A stretch of DNA of 64,000 nucleotides from Rhytidiadelphus loreus (GCA_947034895.1 OX344763.1:66483093-66547092); one strand, 5' to 3'; positions 36,301 through 49,609 are shown, numbered from the stretch's first letter. Program-made: numbers and translations. Notes: generated by a model not told the origin, from the sequence alone.

Positions 36301-36884
36301 CCCCATGTGTGCAGGTGCCTGCATTCAAGCTTGCCGAGCTACACGTCGTCACATCGTGGCATTTGAGGAGGACAAGGCAATATTCGACGCCATCATTGCT
36401 CCAGTAATGCGGAACGCAGTAGTGTCCACCACCGCATTGCCACTTCCTAATGCACCAATAGATTTGGACAACGATGATGTACCGGTTCAGAAGATTGTGA
36501 AGACGTCACGATTTAGTAAGTAAGTTTTTCCTTGATTACCTTGTATTGAATGAAGCTTCAACGCTAACGTGAGTATGATCTAACATATTGTCCACTTCAT
36601 TGTGTAGAAAAACCCAGGAATTGAGCCATCTTCCTTTTTTTGCGAATCCTAGATTTTTTCCAAGCCCGCCAAAAGCATTCAAACTACCGGTGTATGCTGA
36701 GGCTTGTTCAAGGGCTTATGTTGCCAACAATCCTAAGCTCACTTCTAGAGCACGTTCAGTTGATCCACGCGTTCTTCAGTTTGTATCACATGAGGTCGTA
36801 GAGTCCGGTTCACATGCATCAGATAGTGATGCTAGTTCAACATCAGATAGTGAAGGCAGTTCGACACTAGCCCACTCTAGATGA
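30349..36884 (+). pseudogene. Intron-rich gene with amino-methyltransferase-like C-terminus, copy 1
   Basis: About 13 exons can be traced by frame and GT-AG borders: 30349-30453, from 31816, about 32345-33051, 33161-33350, 33471-33665, 33757-33972, 34123-34358, from 34606 to about 35278, to 35826, 35947-36220, 36315-36519 and 36608-36884. The C-terminal part has FADVPEGLHVP, then about 150 residues on DCTASTG, then ACRATRRHIVAFEED. This fits motif IV before motif I, the beta-class order of DNA N6-adenine/N4-cytosine methyltransferases, but DPPY is replaced by DVPE. The middle is lysine/glutamate-rich; the N-terminal two thirds match no family I know. Defects are TAG 32846, TAG 34748, a frame change near 34.91 kb, TAA 35073 and an unclear start of exon 3. 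A homologous inverted copy lies at 60.7-64 kb. The function is unknown, and methylation activity is doubtful. Confidence 0.68.
30660..31660. repeat. G-rich 322-bp higher-order repeat in intron 1
   Basis: The motif CGGGGATCAGGGA recurs at 30791, 31113 and 31435, exactly 322 bases apart. Within each unit, sub-repeats of 60-80 bases start ATGCATGGGGTTCGGGG and contain CTCGGGGCCGAGAG. G greatly exceeds C on the plus strand. It fills most of the first intron (30454-31815) of the methyltransferase-like gene. The many short frames crossing it are repeat artefacts. Confidence 0.85.
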
Positions 36885-37774
36885 CAAATGAAAGTGCTAG
36901 GCAGTGTGGTTGAAATGACATAGCTCTGTATGGGAGGCTGGTCTCTTTTTTCCATGTGTTGTACTCTCGTTTCCCATGTGTTGTACACTCGAGTCGTGAT
37001 GATTTCTATCATCAAATATCCTAGACATAGTACCATTTGGATCGATTCCTTTGTTTGTCACTGTTTGAATTGCTGGAACATACTTATGTATTTATGCAAT
37101 TGGAACCATGCGATGCATGTCTAGTTTATGACCACGTAGACACGGTTCTCAAAAATTGTATCTCGCACTAGCCCTTCAAGTTCTGTTTGGGACTCACTAG
37201 TGGGCTTTATCTTGTACCTGGAGGTCATTGTTGCCTATTCATCCGAAGACACGCAAGTCTGTAGTAGGAGCGCCAAATTAGTGCCTCTAAAAAGAATTGC
37301 TAAGCAAACATATCCTCCATATTCATTTAGTTGTACAATCTCATTGTTGCTAATAGCCATACTTTATAATTGTTCAACCACGTCACCTTATTTGGTGATC
37401 CTTGCTGATGACTTGTCACCAATGACTTAGTAAAATCCTAATGGAAAGCTCACAAACAATATGCAAAAACTCCCAAAACATATTGGAATGCTGACCGTCC
37501 ACCCTTCGAGCAAGTTCACATGAAACAAGCCTTCAAAGCCATATTCTGATTTGAGGTCTACAATGAATTTCCTCTATTTATAAGAAATGAAGTTCACATT
37601 TAGAGCCACTCTTGCAAACTGAATATATATCTAATTCTTACAATCGCCCTTACATTCTTTGAACCTACATGTGGCTATGTGCAATTGCCCTAAAGGACCT
37701 AAATCCCAAATTATTCCCACCCATCAGCAATCATATTATCGTCCACCCAGATTTTATGATGTTGTCATCGGCTT
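36885..37774. other. Non-coding DNA 3' of the methyltransferase-like gene
   Basis: No gene seen. It should contain the 3' end of the preceding transcription unit; no convincing polyadenylation signal cluster was singled out. Confidence 0.5.
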
Positions 37775-38225
37775 AAAAAAAAAGATTCATCCAGTTTCAT
37801 CCAATTTTTACATCTGCTTTCATCCATTTTATCATCCACTTCAGTCATCCACTTTCATCCATTTTTTCATCCACTTTAATCATCCTCTTTCATCCATTTT
37901 TCATCCACTTTAATCATCCAGTTTCATTCATCTTTATCATCCAATTTCATCCAATTATAAAACCAACTTTCATCCATTTTTCCACTTTCATCCACTTTGT
38001 CTTCCACATTCATTGACTTTTACGTCCACATCCATCCATTCTTGCCATCCTCTTTTATCTATTTTCTTTCATCTTTTTTTTAATCAAATGTCATATTAGT
38101 TGAAACCCTATGCCTTCACTTCTCGTTAGTTTCTCTTCAAATATTGCCGCTCATCAACCCTAAATTCCCGCTCTACGCTCCACGCTCCCGCTCTACGCTC
38201 GTATACCAGCATTCCTACAGTCGGA
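37775..38225 (+). repeat. ACGCTC / TCATCCACTTT composite repeat, copy 2
   Basis: Long run of TTTCATCCACTTT and TCATCCATTTT variants (37780-38050), then GCTCTACGCTCCACGC and the end GCTCGTATACCAGC. It is the plus-strand counterpart of the repeat at 22940-23570, with the same order and end. It directly joins the 3' end of a minus-strand CCGG-rich element. Confidence 0.6.
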
Positions 38226-39760
38226 TCACCTTCTTCGGGGACCGTCTTCTCCGCTTCCGATCGGTTTTCCGGTTTCGACATTTCCTTCGGAGGAGGTCCT
38301 CTTCCGTGTGGCGGGGTCGTCTTTTGCCACTTGAACCGCTTCAACGACTCTTCACCCTCGTCCGTGTCCTCCTCTTCCGGATCCTTCTTCTTCTTCATCC
38401 GTTTCCAACTTCCCGTACTTCAAAATGGTCTCTTGGGCCCGCTAGGGTGATCGCACACTACGGTTGTCCCCCTGCCAAATATACAATCCAGTAAAAACTA
38501 GTACAAAATGTACACATATTGGTACAAAATGTATGCTAATTGGTACTAAATGGAGCCAAAATGCCATTTATACCAAAATTCAATATTGGCCCATCTGAAT
38601 CAAAAGGTCTTTTTATAGACTCTCAAATTTTAAATTTTAAAAAAACAATTTAAAATCAAAATTTGGCCCTCATACTAAAATCACACATTTGCTAGGATAT
38701 TTTCTTATATAGATCCTAAAACTCTCATTAAATGCCTAGTCTAAGTACCTAAACATAAGAACATTGGATTTAGCTCTTTGAATTGTAAAAACGAACCCCT
38801 AAGCTATGCAAGAAAAGTACAACAATGCTCAAGTTGAATTTGTGACAGTACAAACATTTAATGTTTGTACTCCATACATTAAATTAATAGATGAAGTTCA
38901 CTTTTTGTTATGCAATTATCAATGTATGCAAGATATAAGACTCCAGTCTATTTTTTTTTTTTTTTAAGTCACGAAAACTATAAGAAAATTGACACCAAAC
39001 TTTCATCATGTGTAGAAATTCCGCCGTGACTACGATTTCGGACAACCAAAGTGTGCTTTCACTCGCCAGGTCTTCTCTTCTGTGTCGGTGAGGACTTGGT
39101 CGTGATGATACAAGTAGAAGAGGTAGGGCAACAGAGGTGTGGCCCTACTCTTTCCTACCGGGGACACCAGATTGGACACCAGATCACAGATGATCCGGGC
39201 CCAATCCGCCTTCCACTATCCGGTTAGCACGCCGAAGATGGTGTTGCCGAGGGTTATTGTCACCCTTGTTGGCTTCTCCGGATGGAGGATTGGAATGAAG
39301 AACTTGAGTAAGTTTCGGTTCTAGTCGTCCTCACAATCCTCGATCGCGTATCCGTCCTTCAAGTTCACCGCTCCTCGAAACTTGTCCTTGATGTACTCAT
39401 CCTTCCGGTTGGCCATCCCTAAACCACCCAACCGGAAGTTATACACTAACCTCCATGCCTCTTCCGTCCAACGGGATGGATTCCCTCTAACAGTATTATC
39501 AAACTAATTTGATAATTTCCCCAACAACTCGCGGACTATCCACTCTTCCTTAAACCCCCAAGGTTTCTCTGCCAAACCGGAACATCCCATGGCAATGAGA
39601 TCCTCCATCAACGCATCATTTTCCAGTTCCGTGGACGGAATAACCGGAACCACCTTCTAGAGCTTCACTTCAGTTGCGGCGGAGCTGAATCTGGATCTTC
39701 GTAACTGCGGCATGGGCACGGTTCTAAGGTACTCAAAATCTCCCTGAGACTACCTCACTT
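38126..39760 (-). pseudogene. CCGG-rich element gene, minus-strand copy with stops
   Basis: Translation of the minus strand from about 39700 gives ENDALMEDLIAMGCSGL, EKPWGFKEEWIVRELL, DKFRGAVNLKDGYAIEDC, then FFIPILHPEKPTRVTITL and GNTIFGVLTG. This follows the 52.6 kb protein closely in order and spacing (LLEDLSQLGCTGLLERPW and VPILNPDRGTRLTITLGN there). Stops interrupt it at three or more places. A lysine/glutamate-rich frame at 38398-38126 is the likely C-terminal tail, running into the neighbouring repeat. The coiled-coil middle seen in the other copies is not visible, so it is internally deleted as well as mutated. Confidence 0.7.
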
Positions 39761-39994
39761 TCCCTCCTAGCCGCACGTCCCGTTCTTCACTTTCCCTCCT
39801 CTGGTCTTGACCGAAAAGCAACAACCTGCAACTGCGGAAATCCAACCCCACAGCGCACAAAAAATCCTCACTACTAACGCTCTACTTCACAAACTCGAAG
39901 AAAAATCACAACGCGGAAATATAACACAACGCAGGCGCAAGTACGAGTCTCAGCAAACAAGGATGCAAAAGGGGTACCAACTGGCGTGGCCATC

Positions 39995-40003
39995 CTTTAT
40001 ATA
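39995..40003 (-). promoter_or_regulatory. TATA box of the CCGG-rich element
   Basis: TATATAAAG on the minus strand, about 290 bases upstream of the start of the element's gene, within CCGG- and GGATT-rich sequence. Similar boxes lie near 21930 (minus) and 60402 (plus) in other copies, as expected for an LTR-type promoter; no complete LTR pair was delimited. Confidence 0.4.
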
Positions 40004-40427
40004 GTCCTAGGGTCCCACTTAGGTCATCATGACCTAATCCGCTCCAACCTAATCTGCTCCAAATGAATTTGAATCTGTTCTGACCTAATCCGTTCTAACA
40101 AAACTAATCCGGATAGAACCAATCCGCTCCTGACAAAACTAATCTAATCCAACTAATTCCGTTCCGGAAAGATTCCGTGTCTGGTTAGTTTCGTCGGAAC
40201 GGATTTGAATCCGGTTAGAATTCAGTTAGAATCCTAACTCCATTCCTCGTCTAATTTCCGGTTTTACCTTATTCCTAAACCGGATACAAATTCTTTGGTA
40301 GGACTTTCGATCCAATTTTTGAGATAACTTAACAAAACCAAAAAAATTTGTTGCGACAGTGCTCATGAATGATGCAAATCTAAACAGTCGCCCAAACTTT
40401 CGTCCATCATAACACCTAACTGAAATG

Positions 40428-40442
40428 CCCCCCCCCCCCCCC
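40428..40442. repeat. Poly-C tract
   Basis: Fifteen consecutive C bases. Length may be unreliable in the assembly. Confidence 0.8.
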
Positions 40443-42380
40443 TCATCCATTTTAGGAAGCAAGGACACAAAGCCTCAAACACCAAAGATTCCAAAAATAT
40501 ACAATCTACTAATTATTCCCGCAAGCCTTTTGCTAACTAAATTTGCGTCCATTGTCTTTCCTTCAAACCTTAATACGCAAAAATCCATCCACTCGAGCTT
40601 GGAGGTCAATTTGTCACACACGACCATCACACCCAACCAACTACATAACACACCCTAAACCACCTTATCAGTTCTTCATGTACAAATGGGATATGGAATA
40701 CCTCCATTTTAACGAAATTGCCTATAAAATCATCGAGTGTGAATAAAATGTCTACTACATGTAGTCTAGAAGGACATTGCAATTACTAAGTGTCTGATGG
40801 ATGACTTCACCTAAGATTGTAAGATAGAAAAAATGTATTTTCATCCAATATTTTTGTTAGAAGTTGTTTGAATACATTATTAGGGAAATGGAGAGCAAAT
40901 TCCTTCATTATGGTATTATTGACTTTTCTGAAGAAGAAGATGGTCAATCCATAGATCATTCTTGTATTGTATTTTGGCCATTTTTTGCTATTTACTCTTT
41001 ATATTAATTTTGTCCATAAAAATGATATTTTTGAATTTGAGTCCAACTAATGAAATGAAGACAATGAAGTGAAGTTTCTACTCCAATTAGAAATTTTGAA
41101 AAATTCATAAATTTCAATATTTTATAGCAATATGAACTATAGACCTATAACCATAATTTTTGATTTTTTGATTTTAGAATGATAGATCCCTTTGGTTTAT
41201 ACCATTGTTATACATCTAGGGTGAAATATTCAGATTTTTTTAAAATATTTTGTATATGATATATAAGATAGAGAAGCAACTATTCATCCTTGGAATTTTG
41301 TTGTAAAAATTGGAGGTCTTCTATGGTAGTTTGACTTCCAATGAATGCTTTTGCATTTTTTTGAGTTAACGATTCCCATGGTATTCCAAGGAATGATTTC
41401 TATGGTCACTAGTTTGTCCTTTAAGGATTAAGGGACACAAGGAGTACAAATTTTCCAAATTGTGCAAATGTATTATTAAATGCAATTCAAAAGAATAATT
41501 CAATGAGAACTCTTGAACAATAATTGTAAATTATGATCCACAAACCATATTCATATAGTTAAATCAACTACATTAACCAATATTTTCAATCAAATTTGAA
41601 GTAGAATTAAAAATTCTTTTTTAAATCAACTATAGATAGAATATTTGTGATTTTCAAAAGAAATTTTTTCTTCTAGGATCAAAATGTTAATTTCTAATCA
41701 TAGTGATTTTAAAAGATTTTTATTTTACAATTTTATTTAAGTTGTTTTTGAAGGGTCATGTTTTGAATTGAAAAAGTTAGGTTTTGAGGCCAAACATACT
41801 ATATCCTTTGAATTACAGAATATTTGCAAAGCAAATTCTCTAAATTTTACACCATACAAATGTTAACATCAAGAACTAATGCAAGAATTTACAAAAAATC
41901 AATGGAAGAAAGAATATGCATTTTGGTGTGCTTGGGATATGTCTTCATAGATTATTTAAAATTTGAACATCTGGTCTCCTCCTGAAAAGGGTTCATAATC
42001 CACGGCTGCTTTCTTGAAAATGGAAAAAAGGGCTGTTTGAAACCAGAACATGATCAAGAAAGAGAATGGAGAAACAACGTGGAGTCATATTTTAACCCCA
42101 AAATCTAGTAAAAGGGGATATCAATTCGTTTGTGCTTCATACTGAGAAAAATTGAGAAAATGTATCGAAGTCTTTTCCAAGGGTCAAACGCCTTCAGCAA
42201 GAACGGTACTCAAGACTGAAAAACGGTTTGGGAAGTTTCCAGACAGTCATAGTCCAACTCTTAAGTCGAAGCCATACTTCTGGTTAATTTAACAGTGCAA
42301 CAATGGCACGATGCTCAAGCGGTGCTATAAACTTTGCCTGCGATCAGGACAGCACAGAGAAAACCTAATAAAAACAACTG
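40443..42380. other. AT-rich DNA 3' of the flippase gene
   Basis: No gene seen in either strand. The flippase 3' UTR and polyadenylation site should lie just below 42380 on the minus strand. Confidence 0.5.
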
Positions 42381-45300
42381 TCAAACTCCTACAGGTATTG
42401 GTGACATCGAGTCTGATCCAGATTGCGTAACTTCTTTCAGCTCCATGTTTGTGACTTCTTGACCGTCACAGTGAAGAATGTCGGCCTCCCTTGCAATGTG
42501 AAGATTGGACGGCCATAACCAGGACAACAATGATTTTACACAGAATCGCGGCAACAACGCCAGTGTTACAGTCAACAGCAGTGTCAACCAAAATCTACTC
42601 GACCCGCTCATATGAAAAACAACCCTGCACACAAGAGAGTACAGAAATAAGCAGAATTGGGGAGAGAATCAACCACACACGCATTCCACAACAATGAAAC
42701 TGAAGGCTTACAATGGAAACAGTGGAAATCTATCACTGTAGAGGATAGATCAGAACAACATGGCAGCCGATGCCAAGAAACAAGTTAAAAGCGGTCAGTC
42801 ATTCATCACCATATCTGACGAAGGAATATGACTAGAACACACATGCATCAACACATCAACACAGATGCGAATACACAATAAAACAGAACAAAATAAACAA
42901 TTCACTTCGGTACCAATGATTCGGGAGAAGGTCCGGAGCAGATAAAATGGTGTCCATGACTAGCTGGCATAGGTATGCCACAAGAGTTGACGCCCAAATC
43001 GCCAGATGCGCAATCCATGTCCATTGCTTGATGTCCATCGCCAGATGCACGTTGACCAGGATAACGACTGCCATTGTCCACACTAATCCCAAGCCGTAGA
43101 GGTCAACATCCGTTACCTCATAGTTGAAGTATGGGATATAGAAGAGAACTACACTCTGCCAGAGAGTGTCCAACATGGTAACCCAGAAAAGACATTGGTT
43201 GTAACCCTCCTCTCGCTGACCAGATCCATAGAGGGGTGGGAATTCGTAGAGCGTCTTCTGGCTCACGTCCTGGTCTAGTATGCCAACCACTATCGTTGGA
43301 ACAGAGGTATAGAGAAGAGAAAAGAACACTAGATTCCAGTCAGTGACAGCTGACTGTGCTGAAAACGCTGCGTAAAATATAAACCTGGTAATGCACAAGA
43401 CGTGGAGTTAGACTTGGGTCATGTAGAGACTTGATACATTCATGTAAGAGTCGCAACTCTTGGTGTATAAGTCCACTAATAATTCACCTTGATGTCAGAT
43501 GTAAAGTTGCCTTTCAAGACACACTCAATCTAGCTGAAGTATTAGGAAGGTAAGTGTTTACCAAAAAAGCATGAGGACAAAAACAGCGTTGCGATAGAAG
43601 TTATAGAGAACCATATAGCCCAGGCGCTCATAATTCCAATGACCATGAACAAGGAGCAATTTCTTGAGAAATCGAAATTGTCCTATTGCATAGTCAGAGG
43701 CCATCACAGCCTGCCTCCCTTCCTGGCCACTGATGCCCACTCCAACATCTGCCATTTGTATCATTGATACGTCGTTTGCACCTGTTATGATACAATAACA
43801 CATTGGTGACTTGCACTCCGACAACATGATTTGAAGACCTTAAATGCTGCAATTATCGATTCAGCGTACTTGTGGACGGCAGTCTTTGCTTAAGAAATTC
43901 ACCTACCATTCAAAAAATCAAGCTAGCACTAATAAATTTCAAGAAGAGAATCAAACACACCATCACCCACTGCCAAAGTCATCTGTCCAGAACTCCGTTT
44001 GACAAGGGAAACAACGCCTGCCTTCTGCAATGGTGCAACTCGGCAGCAGACCACCACTTCACACGCCGTTGCTAACTCATAAAGCTGTTGGAAAACGAGC
44101 GTGCTAGAGTGAAAAGTAAAATCTGAAATCAGCTATGAGAGCTGCAGAAAAGAAATCACTAGAACTCTACAAGAAAGTAATTGATTTAGATGAATCGAGA
44201 AGATGAAATTGTTTTTGATTTCCACAATTTATCCAGCCGGTTTGCAAGTATCAATCTCCGTAATTTTACAGAACATGGTTATGAAGCACTTACGTCTTTC
44301 TCAAGTGCGGGCTGCAAGGCATGTACCAAACTGTTACCATCAATGATGAGCGCTAGAGATTGGATAAATCTGCCATGTCCTTCTGCCAAACCTCCAGTTG
44401 ACCTACTGAACAGGGTTCTCCCATCGTGCTCAATATTAGCAGCATCTACGCAATTTTGACGTTTCCATGAAAACCATTTATTTTTGGATGTCGGCTTTAT
44501 ACCAAATCTAGTTTTTGCTTCTACAATCTTGGAGCGACAACCCTCGAATGTACTTTCATTGATGATAATTTGTTGCATGTCGCGAGTAAGAAGCAGACAC
44601 GAGAACCCTATGGAGATGGCCGTCTCTTGCTTATCACCTGTCAGGACCCATATTTTGACTCCTGCCTCCCTAAGCGACTGTATAACTTCAGAAACTCCAC
44701 CCTGTCACAACGACATTCAAGTGTCAAATTGACGTGGGCTGGTTAACTGACTTATCTATTCTGCTTGAAAGGTGAGTCATGGCTGACACATATCATAATA
44801 CACTAGCATTGCGACGTATTTCCCGGTTCCACTACCATGAACACGATATTCACATTTGTGTATTCTTCATCATCGCAAATGGCTATGGTGCAGCTGAAAT
44901 GTGCACCCAAGCAACTAATTCAACAAAAATATCACGATTCAACCTTAACTAAGAACAGAAGTTAAAAGTAATACGGTATATAAATACAACAAGATCAATT
45001 ATCACGTACCTGAAGTTTGTCTTCAATTCCGGTGGCACCTAAAAGATTAAGATTGTTCTCCACCAGTTCTGCTGCGTTGCGCAGCATGCCAATTCTATCA
45101 TTCAGAGCACTACTTGCTTTCACGTAATGAAAATGCCAATCTTCAACCTGTCACAAGCCACGACCCTCGATTATAACTAACAACTGTTAAGCTTCGACAA
45201 ACGTTCTTATCTGGTTATGAATCATGTCAGCATAATCGCAACAACAAATACTAAAGAAAAATATCTTCTACTATCTACTTAGTTAATAAATATTATCAAA

Positions 45301-47617
45301 GCCAGCTGTCGGTCCGATTGCAATTAGCATTCTAAAGTGGAAAAACATTCAATAGAGATCAGATTGTCCATCTCTACCTATTGGATCTCCACAGGTGCAT
45401 ACCTTGTGCTCACTTCTCATTGAACATAAACTAACTACCTGACACCTTATTATATGGTATACCTCCTTCTGCGAGAGGTCCTTTGATGCTATCACAAGCG
45501 TCCGTAAACCTTCACGTGCATAGTAATCCAGATGCTCTAAGGTTGCACTCAATTTCTCAGCGTACGGTTGTACTTCACCCACTTCACTTTTCAAATTCCG
45601 ATCACATTGATCAACGATATTCAATACTGAAGAATCAGCACCCTTCATTAAGAGTTTGATGGATTTGTCAGGGCATTCCACCAAAATTGACATGCGTTTA
45701 CGTACACTATCAAACTCGTGGACCCCCAATACTGCATACCTGCAAAAAAGACATAGCATAATAGTGCCCCTCGTCAACAAAGTGCAGAAGTGTTTAAACG
45801 AGAAAATCAAGATTCATGTAAAGAAGCACCGAACAAAAAATTGAAAGGAAACGCGATAACTAGAGCCACAGATCAAATTTAAATGTGTCTTGCCTCCGCC
45901 GATCACCACGAACATCAAGGACAATGCCTGCAGAAGACCTCTCCACAAGTGTAAATCCATAGGTCGCAGCTGCTGCGACTAGAGCAAGCTCATCAGGAGA
46001 TTCCCCCTGATACTCCAGAGAACCTGTACTTTCTTCATTACTATTCACTGCCTCCATATCCAACTGACCTGAGATGGATTTCTTCACCCTTGTTGGCACA
46101 ACGGTATTACATGCTGCTAGAACAAGAAAATAATCCCGTATTAATTCCAGGGTCGCTGACGGAGCTGAACCTACCAAGAGACTAACCAATTCTGGATTAG
46201 CTTTACCACGTTCCACAGCCTGAGTATCCTCAAGTCTATTGGAGAAGTCAGGAGGAACTGCCAATGGATCGATACTAATCTTCGTGTTACTGTAATCTAC
46301 ACCATTAATGCATGCCGAGCCAAATTCCATCTTGTTCTCCGTTAATGTCCCCGTTTTGTCGGAGAAGAGATATTTCACTTGGCCCAAGTCTTCATTGATG
46401 TTCAATGCTCGACATTGGAATTTTGAGTTCGAATCTTCATGATACATTTCGGAGTCGCGCGTCATAAAATACGATTGACCAAGCCGTACTAACTCCATTG
46501 AGATATACAAAGACAAAGGGATCATTATCTGGAACCTAATCATACAACTCAAGAAACCAATGACTCCCTCACCCCAGATGCCATAAAATCGGTAGTCCTG
46601 TCCGCTCAGATTTTCCCTTCTATAATAGGGTAGAGATGGTAAGATATCAAAATTGGAGTCTATCCAAAGCCCCATTCCCAACCCACCCACAAAACAAATG
46701 ACAATCAGGAACACTCCAAGCCAACCCGTTTCTCTGTTCATATAACGCTCTAGTCGACTTCTTTTTGACTGAGCTCCAGCACTATTCAGCATGGCTTTCG
46801 TCTCTCTACCGGCATAAACAACAACACCAACCAACCAGGAGGTATTCTTCAGTTCACAACCCCGCAGTATGATATTGTTAGCGGCCAACGGAGCGATGGG
46901 GCCGGATCCCAAGTCCATGTAAGCTTGAAACTCGTAAATATTCCTGTTGGGCTGCTCACACACTATGGTCCCTTTCAGAGGCCTTCCCTCGGGATGCTCA
47001 CTGGTGGATTCGATCCTCGCATACCTGCTCTTCAAGTTCGACTCCCCATCAAGATTCAAAGTTTCCACATAACAAACTCCAGATGGATCACTTGTGGCAA
47101 GCAAGACTACATCACACGGAACAGTTTCATTGGCCAGAATTTTAACCAGTTCCCCTACTTGAATCGCCTTCCACTTCTTCTCCTGATACTTCCCCTCATG
47201 AAACACCAAAGATGTTCGATTATTCTCTCTTGTATCCGAACGACGTCGACCAAAATCTTCATAACCATCCTTGACAGCTGTGACTACGATCACTAGCACG
47301 AGAGGAAAAAGAGAAGCAGTTCTTCCGAAAACTGCAAGCTGTGGAATTTGATTTAAAATGACAATAAAAAGAAAATATATATATGCAAAGCGATGGAATT
47401 GCTCGAAAAGATTCTTCGGTATGAAAGATAAAAGAGTGTATTTGCTCGTGCGCACTATGTTCCCCGCCATGCTGAAACTCTTGTTAGTTCGGTCTGGATT
47501 ATTGATGTAAACAACCCTTTGTGACGTGTCATATCTCTGACTGGGTCTTCGTGCACCAGATAGCCTGCTGCTTAAGTTGTCCATGTCCGTCCAGTCTTCA
47601 CTCAGACACACATGCAT
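42381..47617 (-). CDS. ALA1: ALA1-like P4-ATPase (phospholipid flippase)
   Basis: It moves phospholipids to the cytosolic leaflet using ATP, normally with an ALIS/CDC50 partner. Eight exons: 47617-45894, 45739-45463, 45147-45010, 44701-44294, 44084-43961, 43781-43562, 43384-42914 and 42624-42381. They join in phase into about 1,201 residues (Arabidopsis ALA1 is near 1,158). Visible are the actuator DGES (about residue 190), the P4-type [11 protein letters not shown] in membrane segment 4, the phosphorylation motif DKTGTLT (about 420), KGADS (about 605), LTGDK (about 734), the hinge GDGAND (about 890, split by an intron) and several C-terminal membrane segments, ending in PIPVGV. ALA1-like features are [30 protein letters not shown] and LPRFCVKSL. 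The start is the first ATG of the open frame; MDN eleven codons on, or an upstream exon, is possible. Intron 1 has a GC donor (45893). No defects seen. Confidence 0.95.
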
Positions 47618-49609
47618 CAAATACAATCCCAGAGATTAATTCGAAACTGGATACGGGCACACAATGATCATCCAGAGACGGTTTCGTGAGCTGACAATCC
47701 CTCCCTTTGAAAAAAACATCTGGATCCCACTCCGGTCGCACCCTCTAATTCTGTTGCTCTTTGAGAACCTAAACTTTAACAAACATGACATGTAAATAAG
47801 TACTTAACTTCCACGAACATTTGCAGCAAATATTCCCAAATGGTGAAAAAAGTCCAAAGAAGGCAAGATAACATCACTTATTTTCATTTCTGGCCCAATG
47901 CGTTGATTAAGTGTAACTAACCAAATTATTCAGTAAAATGGAAGGACATTTTGTCACAAATGCATAGCTTCTGCAAGTTGAATACCTCTATAACAGAGAG
48001 GAAAAGCATATCCTGGAGTGGTCAAATATCCTCAGTCATAGTGAGACTTCTGGAGATGACACAAAAACTGGTGGATCTGCCATACGCCGAATTGCGGTGC
48101 CCAAAAATACTCAGCGCTCGCGCAAAAGCATATTGCCAGTGGCCTTCAAACCTAAAAGAAAAGCGAATCCTAGTACTGCACAATGGGACAGTACAAGTGA
48201 GGTATAATAAATAATGCACAGCACCACATCTGTACAGATAAGACGAATTATAAGGAGCGGACACAAAGCATGGAAGCGCATCGTTGCAGTGATGAGATTC
48301 GATGGCAGCAACAAACCTGGCAACTCCACTACAGAATAAATCACCGACTGCCCTAAGTCTAGTCCCATCGATCCCACCTATCATACGGCTGTCAAATCGA
48401 AAAATCTCATTCTCACTCTATAGCAGTAACTGTTTTGAAAGAGCCTTCTAATCAAGCCTCCCAAAGCAAGCATAAAACGAAAAATCTTGTGCTATCAACA
48501 AGACCTAGCACTAGAGAAGTTTCATGTAGCAGGTGAAGCTCCTCAAAACCAACTATGTAACTCGAGCATCAGATTATGTAAAATGTATTTCCACACGAAA
48601 CTCCAGAATGAAAGCCCTTCAAGCAAAAAATCACAAACCTTTTCGACGAAAACAGCAAACCAAAGGTGGTGGTGCGTGAATCTCTAGAACCTGCAAAATA
48701 AAACTAAACTCCATCTGTTAACACCCAAAAAATTTCTGTAAAGCACAGTTCGTTATAAAATGAGCAAAAACACGCATATTAAGTTGTAAAAATATCATTC
48801 AACGAAACAAATAGGTGCCGCAATACGTTACACAACTCTCGACATCATACATGGACAAACGAGTCGTACTCAATTTCAAGACTGGTAGACAAAAGTGTGC
48901 ATTTCATCCGCTCGTAGAGATCGCGAGTCAAGATTTCTGTTCATCCACGTAATAAAAGAACCACGGGATCATCTACAGATCCAAAATCGCAGAGCCTCAT
49001 CAGGAAAATAAAAAGAATTGCAACAGTTCTGCAACTGTGCGGTGGCAATCGCGTTTGTTCGCAATATATTGGAACATTATCTTCTGTTGCAGTGTTGCTT
49101 TTATATTGAAGTTGTATAGAATGTAGCAATTTATGTTAGCAAACTTGTTGCAATATTGAAACAAAGAATGACTTTTTTGATATTGTTTTATTTTTGACTT
49201 AGTATTGTTTTTCGGTGCATAGCAAAACAATTTTCTCTTTTTTTTCGAACAAAGCCTAAAGGTTCACGAAGCAAACGAATGATTCTAGCTGACAGAGATG
49301 ACAGCTACGAGAATGGTAATCCTGGTGACAGAGATATACATTCGGGGATGAATAGAAAACCTCCCACAGAAAAGGCCGCAGGTCCAGATTTTTATTGTTT
49401 TTCAATTCTAAATTGCAATTGAAACAATGTGCACATCATTGTTTTAACATTATAACAATTACTAAATGATTCAAGTCTATTGCAGTACTATTGCTATTTC
49501 TTTTGTTGTTACACATTGTTATATTGTTGTAGAATTGTTTTAATATAAAAATTGGCTTGCAAGCAATGCACGGTTGCTATTATGTAAGCCTAGGATCTTG
49601 AGCCCATGA
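47618..49609. other. 5' region of the flippase gene
   Basis: No further coding exon was convincing. Several pyrimidine-rich stretches ending in CAG (minus strand) leave room for a 5' UTR intron. The promoter should lie here; no element is called. Confidence 0.45.
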
